Of a stretch of DNA of 64,000 nucleotides, positions 54,958 through 62,564 are shown in pieces. The stretch lies in contig NZ_CBDCEO010000013.1 in assembly GCF_965215815.1 (NCBI RefSeq), positions 806,001 to 870,000 on the forward strand. Reading direction: 5' to 3'. This DNA comes from Poriferisodalis sp965215815 (GTDB lineage Bacteria; Actinomycetota; Acidimicrobiia; Acidimicrobiales; Poriferisodalaceae). Numbering within the stretch: the stretch's first letter is position 1; each line of letters begins with the position of its first letter. The notes beneath the pieces were generated by a model, which was not told where the DNA came from, did not search any database, and saw only the letters and a list, made by a program, of their open reading frames with translations. A program made the position numbers and the translations under genes.

Positions 54958-55326
54958 TCATTGCGCCAGCACCATGGCCGCTGCCACCGAGTCGGTGTGA
55001 GTGAGCGTGACCTGCCAGTCAGACAGTCCTGCAGCTGCCGCCCGCTCGGCCGCAAGTCCTCGCAGCACCAGTTCGGGGCGGCCTCCGGGGTGGCGTGCCA
55101 CTTCAATGTCGCGGAAGCGGCAGGCGCCCAGGCCGATTCCCAGCACCTTCATCACTGCTTCCTTCGCAGCAAACCGAGCGGCGAGGCGCGTGTCGGGATC
55201 CACCGTTCCCATGGCGTAGGAGAGCTCCGCTTCGGTGAACAGACGGGTGCGCATGCCGCTGCGCCGTTCGAGCACAGCGGCGAAGCGCTGTACGTCCACC
55301 ATGTCGAGCCCGATTGCGGTGCTCAC
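54958..55326 (-). CDS. acpS: Holo-[acyl-carrier-protein] synthase
   Basis: This 122-residue phosphopantetheinyl transferase starts IGLDMVDVQRFA with the metal-binding Asp and has LAARFAAKEAVMKVLG, the family signature, followed by WQVTLTHTDSVAAAMVLA. It arms ACP with the pantetheine arm. The start ATG at 55326 is 12 bp after the glmS stop. Confidence 0.95.
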   Translation of the reverse strand: MSTAIGLDMVDVQRFAAVLERRSGMRTRLFTEAELSYAMGTVDPDTRLAARFAAKEAVMKVLGIGLGACRFRDIEVARHPGGRPELVLRGLAAERAAAAGLSDWQVTLTHTDSVAAAMVLAQ

Positions 55327-55338
55327 CCGATCACGGTC

Positions 55339-58300
55339 CTAGTCACCCGGTTCGCCATCGGCAGACGTGTCGGATGCTCCGCCTTCGGCGGACGTGTTTG
55401 ATGCTCCGCCTCCGGCGGACGTGTCGGATGCTCCGCCTCCGGCGGACGTTGCCGGCTGGCCCAGCCAGTGCTCCGCGAGCACATACACCGGGCGGGTCAG
55501 CAGATCGAAGACGTCGAGCGTTCCGAGCAGGTCGTCACGGAACCACGGCAGCGTTTCGGTGACCGCGTCGGCCAGCGCGCCGTAGCGGCCCCGGTAGCTC
55601 ATCAGCACTGCCCGCATCGCTGGCGCCCGCAGCCGCGGAACGAAGCGGCAATGCAGCAGCGTCAGCCCGGTTGCTGTGCCGTCCTTGGTCTCAGGAATGT
55701 GGAGCACCGTGCGGCCATCGCTACCGCGGGCCACGGTGACTTCCCGCTCGTAGGCGGCACGGTGCTTGCCGCCGCGCAGCTGCGGATTGGCCACCGTGCG
55801 CGACTCGATGCCTAGTGCGGTGCCGCCGCGGTCGGTCAGCCAGATCGTGACCTCGGGACTGCTGGCCGAAGCCACGTCGCCTTCGATGCGGTAGCGCGAC
55901 CAACCCGTCACCTCCGCAACGGCGAGGTCCAAGGCAGCCAGCGTGCGCAGGGTCGCGTATGACAGCCGATCCCGCGGGGCCCCAGCCTCAAGCGCCGCCG
56001 CCACCAGCATCGAGTCGAGCAGTGTCTCGTCGGCTCGCGAGATGCCCACCGTAACGGTCTTGGCCTGGTGCTTGATGGTGTCGATCGGCCGGGTGAGCTC
56101 GTCGATGGCGATGTTCAGGGCATCGGTGAGGTCGTCGATGACGACCGAGGGTCTGCCTACCTTGCCCATGTCGAGTTGGTACATCTCGAGCGGTGCCACC
56201 CCTGCTGCGTAGCGCAACACCGCACCGAGGCGAGCGGCAGTGCCCGCCCGCAGGTGGCCGTCGTAGTTTCCGGCGCGCACACCGTCGCGGAAGCGGTTGG
56301 CCGCTGGACGCAGTCGCTCCGTTAGCAAGCCGAGCAGATCGTCGTCGGGGCCTTGGGATCCCAGCAGAGTCCCGTCGGTGCGTGGGGCCGCGAGCAATGT
56401 CTCGTCGCCGTCCCGGGCCGCGAGCAGCGATTCGTCGCGGCCCCCGGCCGCAAGCAGCGACTCGGTCGCGGCGCGCATCTCGTGCAGCGGATCAGCGAGA
56501 GCGTCGATGGTCAGCGCCGCCTCGTAGCCGTACAGGTGGCCTGCAGCCGTCGCTAGGACGAAATCCAAGGCGGGGTGCACCGCGGGAACTTCCAGCAGTT
56601 CTGCCGCCGCATCGAAGCGGTCCGTTCCAGCGGATGCGATGACGATCGGTGTGGCCCGGTGCGCTCGGTAGATCGCCACCTCCTTGGCAGCGTCGGCGGC
56701 GACCGAGCCGCTGAGCCCCGTAGCGCACACCCAGATGAGCGGCTCACACGAGAGATCGATGTGCTTCTTGTCCTCGGTGCTGTCCTCGGCAACGGCGTGG
56801 TAGCAGACCTCGGAGAGCTTGATGCGGATCTCACGCGATGCGATCCGGTTGGGGCCGTTACCCACCACTGCCCAGTGGCGGTGGGTGCCTACGTGGCGAC
56901 GGGCGATCCGAGCGATCTCGTCGTGTGACGCCAACACCACCTCGAGCGCCGCCGGCAGCTCGCCCAGAGCACCGAGCAGTTCGCTGATGGCACGCGCCGT
57001 TTGGGCGTCGTCAGGGCGAACCTCTGCGGCAATGGCGGCGGCGAGCAGCGCGCAGGCCGCAACCTGTGCGTAGAACGTCTTGGTGGACGCCACCGACATC
57101 TCGACGTCGCGCCCGTCCGACGTGTAGAGCACGCCGTCGGATCGGTCAGTCAGGTCGCTGCCGCGCCGGTTCACAATGGCAATAACCGTTGCTCCCCGCG
57201 AACGCGCCAAGTCGACGGTGCGATTCGTATCGGTGGTGGTGCCCGATTGGCTGACTGCCACGACGAGCGTGTCCGACAGGTCCGAGCGCAGGCCGAAACC
57301 GCTGAGCTCGGTGGCGAGCGATGCCACGGTTTCGAGATTTGGTTGGCGGCGCGACGGTTCGAGCAACGTCTCGCAAAAGTGCGGCAGCGACGCCGCGGCC
57401 ACGGCCGCAGTTCCTTGGCCGATGGCAACGACCCGGCGGATAGAGCCGTCACGCAGACGGTCTCGCACGTCAGCCGGCAGCACGTCGGGACCGAGACGGG
57501 AATGCAGCAACTCGTTGGCTGTCTCTATGCGGCCACGCAATGTGGCTGTCTCTATGCGGCCACGCAATGTGGCTGTCTCTATGCGGCCACGCAATGTGGC
57601 CCGAAGCGACCTAGGCGCCTCGCGGATCTCCTTCAGCAGGAAGTGCGGGTTGTCGCCCCGGTCGATGTCGCGGGTGGTCACCTCGGCCGTGACGATGTCG
57701 CCCGGTTCGACAGGCAATTCGGTGCCGTCATAGGAGAAACGTCGTAGGGCAGTGAACTCAGCCGCTGTGGGCTTGCCAGCCGCTGTCGGAGGCGGCGTGC
57801 CGACCAGCATGATCTGGCCCCGGCTGCCGACGGGGTTTGCCGGATCGGATGGGGTCTCGCCGTCGAGGCGCATGTACTGGCGGCATTCCTCGACCAGGCC
57901 GTACGGCTCGCTGGCAACCACGTACGACTGCCCCGCCGCACCGACATAGAGCGCCTGCCCGCTGCCCCGCAATGCCAACGCCACAACATCGGGCACCTCT
58001 GAGGTGTGCGCCGCAATCGCGACCGAACCCTCGAAGCTGCTGGCGGCATCAGCGAAGGCTTGCCGAAGCTGCGCTGACCCAGCGGAGTCGCCTCTTGGCG
58101 CGAACGCTTGGCGCAACATCGCGGGAATGACCTTGGCGTCGGTGGTGATCTCAGGCGCAATCGACAGGCGACGCTGCGCGATCAGGTCGGCGTAGTTGTC
58201 GACATCACCGTTGAGCACAGCGGCCACGTGGCTGCGGTCGCCCGATCCGGTCCAGGCATCGAGCGGGTGGGTATTGGGGACCGAGACGATGCCGATGCTG

Positions 58301-59166
58301 GCCCAGCGGGTGTGGCTCACCACCACCACCTCGGCACCGTCGACGCACAACGCCCAGCGCAGCAGGCTGTCTTGGCGGATCTGCGAACGCAGCGCCGTGG
58401 TGTTGTCACCCAGCTCACCGATTTCCGAGGCGGTCTTGTAGACGAATGCGAGCCCATCGGGGGTGTTCCGCACCGCGTCGGCGCCGAAGAGCGGATCTTC
58501 CAGTCGCACTCCGTGAGAGCCCGCAGTGGCGCCCTCGGCATCCGCATCGAGGCTCGCCCCCCGCACGAACACCTGCAAGCCGGCCGAATCCCGGCCTCGC
58601 ACCTCGAGCCGGTCAAGGGCGGACAGCGCCACCTGGACAGGCCAGAGCCCGCCGACGGCGTTCGAAGGCGGCGTGCCACCCCACAGCCCGAAGAGCTCCC
58701 GGGCCATCCGCAGGCGATCGCGTCGTAACGCGAAGGCGTGGTCGGTCAGTTCGCCCAAGGCGGCGTTGATGCGTTCGATGCGAGCGCCCGCGCCGTCAAG
58801 CTCGCTCGCTTGCTCGTCCTGAGCGTCAGCCAGTACAGCTCCCGCATCGACAGCCCCGTCGATTTCGGCGATGTACGCATCCACGGTCGCCAGAGCGGCT
58901 TCGATGTCGAGCACACACTTGGCATCATCGATCAGCAGGCGGACTCCCGGCAGCGATCGCAGTGCCTCGTCGGCCTCTCGCAGCAAGGCTGCGGCAGCTT
59001 CAAGCTGCTCGGCGAGGTCGCGGCCGTCAGAATCGGCGGTCGAGGCGTCGTCAGTTGTTACCGCAGCAAGCAGGGCCGCTGCGTCAGCCAGCAGCGGTAC
59101 GACAGCTGACGCTTCCAGCGCATCCCGGTCGTCACGGCGCCCGATGACGGCCACAATCCCGCACAC
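55339..59166 (-). CDS. glmS: Double-length glutamine-fructose-6-phosphate aminotransferase
   Basis: This 1275-residue protein keeps all GlmS parts but is about twice the usual 610. GTG at 59166 gives MCGIVAVIG, so Cys2 becomes the N-terminal nucleophile. The glutaminase domain (1 to about 480) has RGRDSAGLQVF, VSHTRWASIG and NGDVDNYADL, with an Ala/Asp-rich insert at about 20-150. SIS1 (about 560-720) has GQGTAAVAAASL, VSQSGTTTDTN and SVASTKTFYAQV. SIS2 (about 740-1030) ends IDTIKHQAKTVTVG. A tail of about 245 residues follows. Three tandem-repeat arrays lie in its linkers. Its place between glmM and acpS is the conserved glmS locus, so it is likely the cell's GlmS, making glucosamine-6-phosphate. 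Confidence 0.88.
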   Translation of the reverse strand: MCGIVAVIGRRDDRDALEASAVVPLLADAAALLAAVTTDDASTADSDGRDLAEQLEAAAALLREADEALRSLPGVRLLIDDAKCVLDIEAALATVDAYIAEIDGAVDAGAVLADAQDEQASELDGAGARIERINAALGELTDHAFALRRDRLRMARELFGLWGGTPPSNAVGGLWPVQVALSALDRLEVRGRDSAGLQVFVRGASLDADAEGATAGSHGVRLEDPLFGADAVRNTPDGLAFVYKTASEIGELGDNTTALRSQIRQDSLLRWALCVDGAEVVVVSHTRWASIGIVSVPNTHPLDAWTGSGDRSHVAAVLNGDVDNYADLIAQRRLSIAPEITTDAKVIPAMLRQAFAPRGDSAGSAQLRQAFADAASSFEGSVAIAAHTSEVPDVVALALRGSGQALYVGAAGQSYVVASEPYGLVEECRQYMRLDGETPSDPANPVGSRGQIMLVGTPPPTAAGKPTAAEFTALRRFSYDGTELPVEPGDIVTAEVTTRDIDRGDNPHFLLKEIREAPRSLRATLRGRIETATLRGRIETATLRGRIETANELLHSRLGPDVLPADVRDRLRDGSIRRVVAIGQGTAAVAAASLPHFCETLLEPSRRQPNLETVASLATELSGFGLRSDLSDTLVVAVSQSGTTTDTNRTVDLARSRGATVIAIVNRRGSDLTDRSDGVLYTSDGRDVEMSVASTKTFYAQVAACALLAAAIAAEVRPDDAQTARAISELLGALGELPAALEVVLASHDEIARIARRHVGTHRHWAVVGNGPNRIASREIRIKLSEVCYHAVAEDSTEDKKHIDLSCEPLIWVCATGLSGSVAADAAKEVAIYRAHRATPIVIASAGTDRFDAAAELLEVPAVHPALDFVLATAAGHLYGYEAALTIDALADPLHEMRAATESLLAAGGRDESLLAARDGDETLLAAPRTDGTLLGSQGPDDDLLGLLTERLRPAANRFRDGVRAGNYDGHLRAGTAARLGAVLRYAAGVAPLEMYQLDMGKVGRPSVVIDDLTDALNIAIDELTRPIDTIKHQAKTVTVGISRADETLLDSMLVAAALEAGAPRDRLSYATLRTLAALDLAVAEVTGWSRYRIEGDVASASSPEVTIWLTDRGGTALGIESRTVANPQLRGGKHRAAYEREVTVARGSDGRTVLHIPETKDGTATGLTLLHCRFVPRLRAPAMRAVLMSYRGRYGALADAVTETLPWFRDDLLGTLDVFDLLTRPVYVLAEHWLGQPATSAGGGASDTSAGGGASNTSAEGGASDTSADGEPGD
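55361..55441. repeat. 27-bp tandem array near the glmS C-terminus, three copies
   Basis: Three 27-bp units run head to tail with a few substitutions and a partial fourth. On the minus strand each gives a nine-residue unit of type SAGGGASDT close to the C-terminus. Confidence 0.9.
56344..56463. repeat. 30-bp degenerate tandem array within glmS, four copies
   Basis: Four units of ten codons encode ESLLAAGGRD-like repeats (about residues 902-941), followed by a partial DDLLG unit. Divergence shows this array is older than the perfect 27-bp array. It lies in an insert of the second SIS half. Confidence 0.85.
57517..57597. repeat. 27-bp perfect tandem array in glmS, three identical copies
   Basis: Three identical 27-bp units give ATLRGRIET three times (residues about 524-550), in the linker between the glutaminase and first SIS domain. 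Perfect identity suggests a recent, perhaps variable, expansion. Confidence 0.95.
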
Positions 59167-59281
59167 ACCAGCGAGGGTACCGAGCACCCGGACACCGCCC
59201 CGCCCGGTGCGGGTCGGCCGGCGGCGGGGGTTTGGGTTGCGTGATTAGATAGGCGGCAGCAACTCACAGGGGGGTCTCGCC

Positions 59282-60205
59282 ATGGCCATTACGGGCGTCA
59301 TGCGAGCTGGGTACGTGCAGGTTCGCGTCACTGACATGGATGCCAGCATCGTTCACTACCGAGATCGAATCGGCTTGTCCGTGGTGCACACCGGCGAGGA
59401 CGGTCGTGTCTATCTGAAGGCATACGACGAGTTCGACCATCACAGCGTCATCCTGCGACCCGCTGATGAGCCCGGCTTGGACTTCATGGGCTTCAAGGTG
59501 CGCAACGACGACGACCTGACCGAGCTCACCGACAAGCTCTACAGCCACGGCGTGGCGGTCGACCACCTCGAGGCGGGCTCGCAACCCGCACTGGGTCGCG
59601 TCGTCAGCTTCACGATCCCGGCAGGGCACACCATCCACCTCTATTCCGAGATGGCGATCGCGGAGCGGACGCCGCCTACGCACAACCCTGACGTGTGGGA
59701 CTCCGAGCCCCGGGGCATGCGGGCCACCCGCATGGACCACTGCCTGCTGTACGGGCCGAACATCGCCGAGACCGTCGAACTGTTCACCGAGGTACTCGGC
59801 TTCGAGCTTGCCGAAGTGGTGATCGCACCTGACGGCTCCTACATAGCGCCGTTCCTCACGTGCGCCAGCAAAGCCCACGACGTGGCATTCGTTCACCACG
59901 ACGACCCGGGCATCTTCCACCACGTGTCGTTCTATTTGGAGAGCTGGAACGACGTCGCCCACGCTGGCGATGTCATGAGCCGGTACGACGTCCCCGTTGA
60001 CATCGGCCCGACCCGGCACGGCATCACCCGCGGCCAGACGATCTACTTCTGGGATCCGTCGGGCAACCGCAACGAGGTGTTCTCGGGCGGCTACATCTAC
60101 TTCCCCGACAACCCGAGGCGAACCTGGGATGCCGCGCAGCTTGGCAAGGGCGTGTTCTACGTCGATCGCAGGCTCAACGAGGCGTTCCTGAACGTCTACA
60201 CCTGA
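59282..60205 (+). CDS. Catechol 2,3-dioxygenase
   Basis: This 307-residue extradiol dioxygenase has two vicinal-oxygen-chelate modules and opens catechol rings next to the hydroxyls with Fe(II). The three iron ligands fall at His153 (MDHCLLY), His214 (FHHVSFYL) and Glu265 (NRNEVF), exactly the numbering of the classic XylE enzyme. Active-site His in FVHHDDPG and Tyr in GGYIYFP are also present. RBS AGGGGGG lies upstream of ATG 59282. It is a lone plus-strand gene inserted between glmM and glmS, with no other meta-cleavage genes here. Confidence 0.92.
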   Translation: MAITGVMRAGYVQVRVTDMDASIVHYRDRIGLSVVHTGEDGRVYLKAYDEFDHHSVILRPADEPGLDFMGFKVRNDDDLTELTDKLYSHGVAVDHLEAGSQPALGRVVSFTIPAGHTIHLYSEMAIAERTPPTHNPDVWDSEPRGMRATRMDHCLLYGPNIAETVELFTEVLGFELAEVVIAPDGSYIAPFLTCASKAHDVAFVHHDDPGIFHHVSFYLESWNDVAHAGDVMSRYDVPVDIGPTRHGITRGQTIYFWDPSGNRNEVFSGGYIYFPDNPRRTWDAAQLGKGVFYVDRRLNEAFLNVYT

Positions 60206-60238
60206 TCCAGCGCAGCAGCCGCCGCAACTACGGCGTTG

Positions 60239-61633
60239 TCAAGAGTTTGTCGCTTGCACCAACTGGACGAGGCGGTCCGCAAGCTCGGCTGCCTCGGTCT
60301 CGGTCGGCGCTTCGACCATGACACGAATAGCCGGCTCGGTGCCGCTCGGGCGCACCAGCACCCGTACATCGGGTCCCGCTTGCGCAGCAATCGCGTCGAT
60401 CGAGCGAAGGGTCTCGTCGGACAAGGACCCTGCGCTGGCTGGCACATTGAGCAGCACCTGCGGAGCGCTCTGCATCGCCGCGCCCCCAAGATCACTGCTC
60501 GAACGGACAGGTGAGCCGGCCATACCGCGGCGTATGACGAGGTCGGCCAGATGGACTGCGCTGCGCAGCCCGTCACCGGTCGTGGCCTCGTGACGAAAGA
60601 CCACGTGGCCTGACTGCTCGCCCCCAAGGCTGTAGCCACCGGAGTCCAGCGCTTCAAGCACAGCACGGTCCCCCACTGCGGTCTCGATCACCTCGATGCC
60701 AGCGGAGGCCATGGCCCGGCGCAGCCCCAGGTTGGACATCACGGTGACGACGAGCGTGTTGCCCTCAAGCAGGCCGCGCTCGGCCATATCCAACGCGAAC
60801 AGCACCATCTGGCGATCGCCGTCAATGAGGCGTCCATCGCTGCCCACGGCGATCAGCCGGTCACCGTCGCCGTCGAATGCCAACCCGAGGTCCGCTCCCT
60901 GCTCGGCCACCGACGCCTGGAGCGCAGCCGGATTCACCGAGCCGCAGCCGTCGTTGATGTTGCGACCGCTGGGCTCACAGAACAGCGCCGTGACCTGTGC
61001 CCCCAACCGTCGCAGGACCGCAGGCGCGAGCGAGGCGCTGGCCCCGTTGGCGCCGTCCACGACAAGGCGGAGGCCGTCGAGCGTGCGCCCTTCGATGGCC
61101 TCGCGCAGCGACATCTCGTACGCAGCAAGCACCCGACCCGTCGCGCCGGTCGGAGCAACTCCGACCTCTGCGCTGGCGAGACTGCTCCGCCGGGCAACAT
61201 CGGAAGCTGATGGGCGGTCGCCGTGAGTGAGTCCCATGCGGTCGAGGTGGTGCGTCACGGCTGACTGAGCGTCATCGCCGAGCTTTGTGCCGCCCGGGGC
61301 GAACAGCTTCACGCCGTTGTCAGTCCATGGATTGTGCGACGCGGAGACCATCGCCCCGGCAGTCCCCAGCTGTCCGGCTGCGAAGGCCACGACCGGCGTG
61401 GGCACAACGCCCAGATCGACAACCTCGGCACGCGTCGCACGAAGTCCGGCAGCCAGCGCGCCGACCAGTGCCGGCCCCGACTCTCGTGTATCACGGCCTA
61501 CGACCCAACGAACGCCGCTCGCGCCCGCCGAGAGCGCCTGGCTGGCCGCACGCCCGATGGCGTGCGCGACAACTTCGTCAAGTTCTTCGAATGCCAGCCC
61601 TCGAACGCCGTCGGTTCCGAAGGTGGGTATCAC
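60239..61633 (-). CDS. glmM: Phosphoglucosamine mutase
   Basis: This 464-residue enzyme converts glucosamine-6-phosphate to the 1-phosphate after GlmS. It has FGTDGVRGLA, the phosphoserine loop MVSASHNPWTDNGVKLF, the metal loop AFDGDGDRLIAV, sugar-binding GGEQSGHVV and phosphate-binding RPSGTEPAIRVMVEA. The start is GTG at 61633, 14 bp after rpsI. The catechol dioxygenase gene separates it from glmS. Confidence 0.97.
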   Translation of the reverse strand: MIPTFGTDGVRGLAFEELDEVVAHAIGRAASQALSAGASGVRWVVGRDTRESGPALVGALAAGLRATRAEVVDLGVVPTPVVAFAAGQLGTAGAMVSASHNPWTDNGVKLFAPGGTKLGDDAQSAVTHHLDRMGLTHGDRPSASDVARRSSLASAEVGVAPTGATGRVLAAYEMSLREAIEGRTLDGLRLVVDGANGASASLAPAVLRRLGAQVTALFCEPSGRNINDGCGSVNPAALQASVAEQGADLGLAFDGDGDRLIAVGSDGRLIDGDRQMVLFALDMAERGLLEGNTLVVTVMSNLGLRRAMASAGIEVIETAVGDRAVLEALDSGGYSLGGEQSGHVVFRHEATTGDGLRSAVHLADLVIRRGMAGSPVRSSSDLGGAAMQSAPQVLLNVPASAGSLSDETLRSIDAIAAQAGPDVRVLVRPSGTEPAIRVMVEAPTETEAAELADRLVQLVQATNS

Positions 61634-61647
61634 GCCAGGCTTAGCTG

Positions 61648-62040
61648 CTATCGCTTGGAATATTGGGGCGCCTTGCGGGCCTTCTTGAGGCCGTATTTCT
61701 TGGATTCCTTCTTGCGGTCGTCGCGTTGGAGCATCCCGGCGGACTTGAGGGTCGGCCGCATCTCGGGATCCATCACCAGCAACGAGCGGGCAATACCCAG
61801 CCGCAGCGCACCCGCCTGGCCGGCCACACCGCCGCCGTCGACAGTGGCGTCGACGTCGTAACTCTCGTTGGTCTCGGTGAGCCGCAGCGGCTCAGTGATG
61901 TTCATGCGGTGCACCGACGAGGTGAAGTACTCGTCGAACGGGCGACCGTTCACGCGAATGTTGCCGCCGCCGGATTGAAACCTCACCCGGGCGACGGCGC
62001 GCTTGCGGCGGCCGGTAGTTTGCGTCAGCGGTACGGGCAC
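61648..62040 (-). CDS. rpsI: 30S ribosomal protein S9
   Basis: This 130-residue protein has TTGRRKRAVARVRFQSGGGNIRVNGRPFDEYF and the basic C-terminal tail RDDRKKESKKYGLKKARKAPQYSKR-type ending with the P-site tRNA-contacting SKR. It follows rplM by 26 bp in the usual operon. Confidence 0.98.
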   Translation of the reverse strand: MPVPLTQTTGRRKRAVARVRFQSGGGNIRVNGRPFDEYFTSSVHRMNITEPLRLTETNESYDVDATVDGGGVAGQAGALRLGIARSLLVMDPEMRPTLKSAGMLQRDDRKKESKKYGLKKARKAPQYSKR

Positions 62041-62066
62041 GAACTCTCCGTGTTTGGTTTGGGGCC

Positions 62067-62513
62067 TCAGCGCGCGGAGGCGCCAGGCAATTGCAGCGGT
62101 TCGGGCTGCTGGGCGGCGTGGGGATGATCTGGTCCGGCGTACACCTTCAGCTTGCGCAGCTGGGCCCGGCCGAGACGATTGTGCGGCAGCATTCCGCGAA
62201 TGGAGCGCCGGATGGCGTCGGCTGGGCGGCGGGCCAGCAGGTCACCGTACTTCTCGCTGTGCAGACCGCCGGGGTAACCCGAATGGCGGTGCACGAGCTT
62301 CTGCGTCGCCTTGTCGCCGGTCAGCACGACCTTTTCGGCGTTCACGACCACGACGTGGTCGCCGCAGTCGATGTACGGGGCGAAGGTCGGCTTGTGCTTG
62401 CCGCGCAGAATTCTGGCCACCTCGGTGGCCATCCGGCCGAGCACCATGCCTTCGGCATCAACGACGAACCAAGCGCGCTCGATCTCAGATGCTTTGGGGG
62501 CGTAGGTGCGCAC
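62067..62513 (-). CDS. rplM: 50S ribosomal protein L13
   Basis: This 148-residue protein has WFVVDAEGMVLGRMATEVARILRGKHKP, YIDCGDHVVVVNAEKV and IRGMLPHNRLGRAQLRKLKVYAG, the L13 signature. It heads the rplM-rpsI-glmM run. ATG is at 62513, 51 bp after the partial amidohydrolase stop. Confidence 0.98.
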   Translation of the reverse strand: MRTYAPKASEIERAWFVVDAEGMVLGRMATEVARILRGKHKPTFAPYIDCGDHVVVVNAEKVVLTGDKATQKLVHRHSGYPGGLHSEKYGDLLARRPADAIRRSIRGMLPHNRLGRAQLRKLKVYAGPDHPHAAQQPEPLQLPGASAR

Positions 62514-62564
62514 GCTGGAGCTCCGCTTGGGGTCGCCGATGAGACCTCAGGAGGCTACCGGCGC

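Noticed and set aside
57517..57597. Perfect 27-bp repeats as a CRISPR array
   Set aside because: The units are directly adjacent without spacers and are in frame within glmS.
59167..59187. Upstream ATG of glmS at 59187
   Set aside because: It would add residues before the catalytic Cys, which must be N-terminal in this amidotransferase class; GTG at 59166 gives MCGI.
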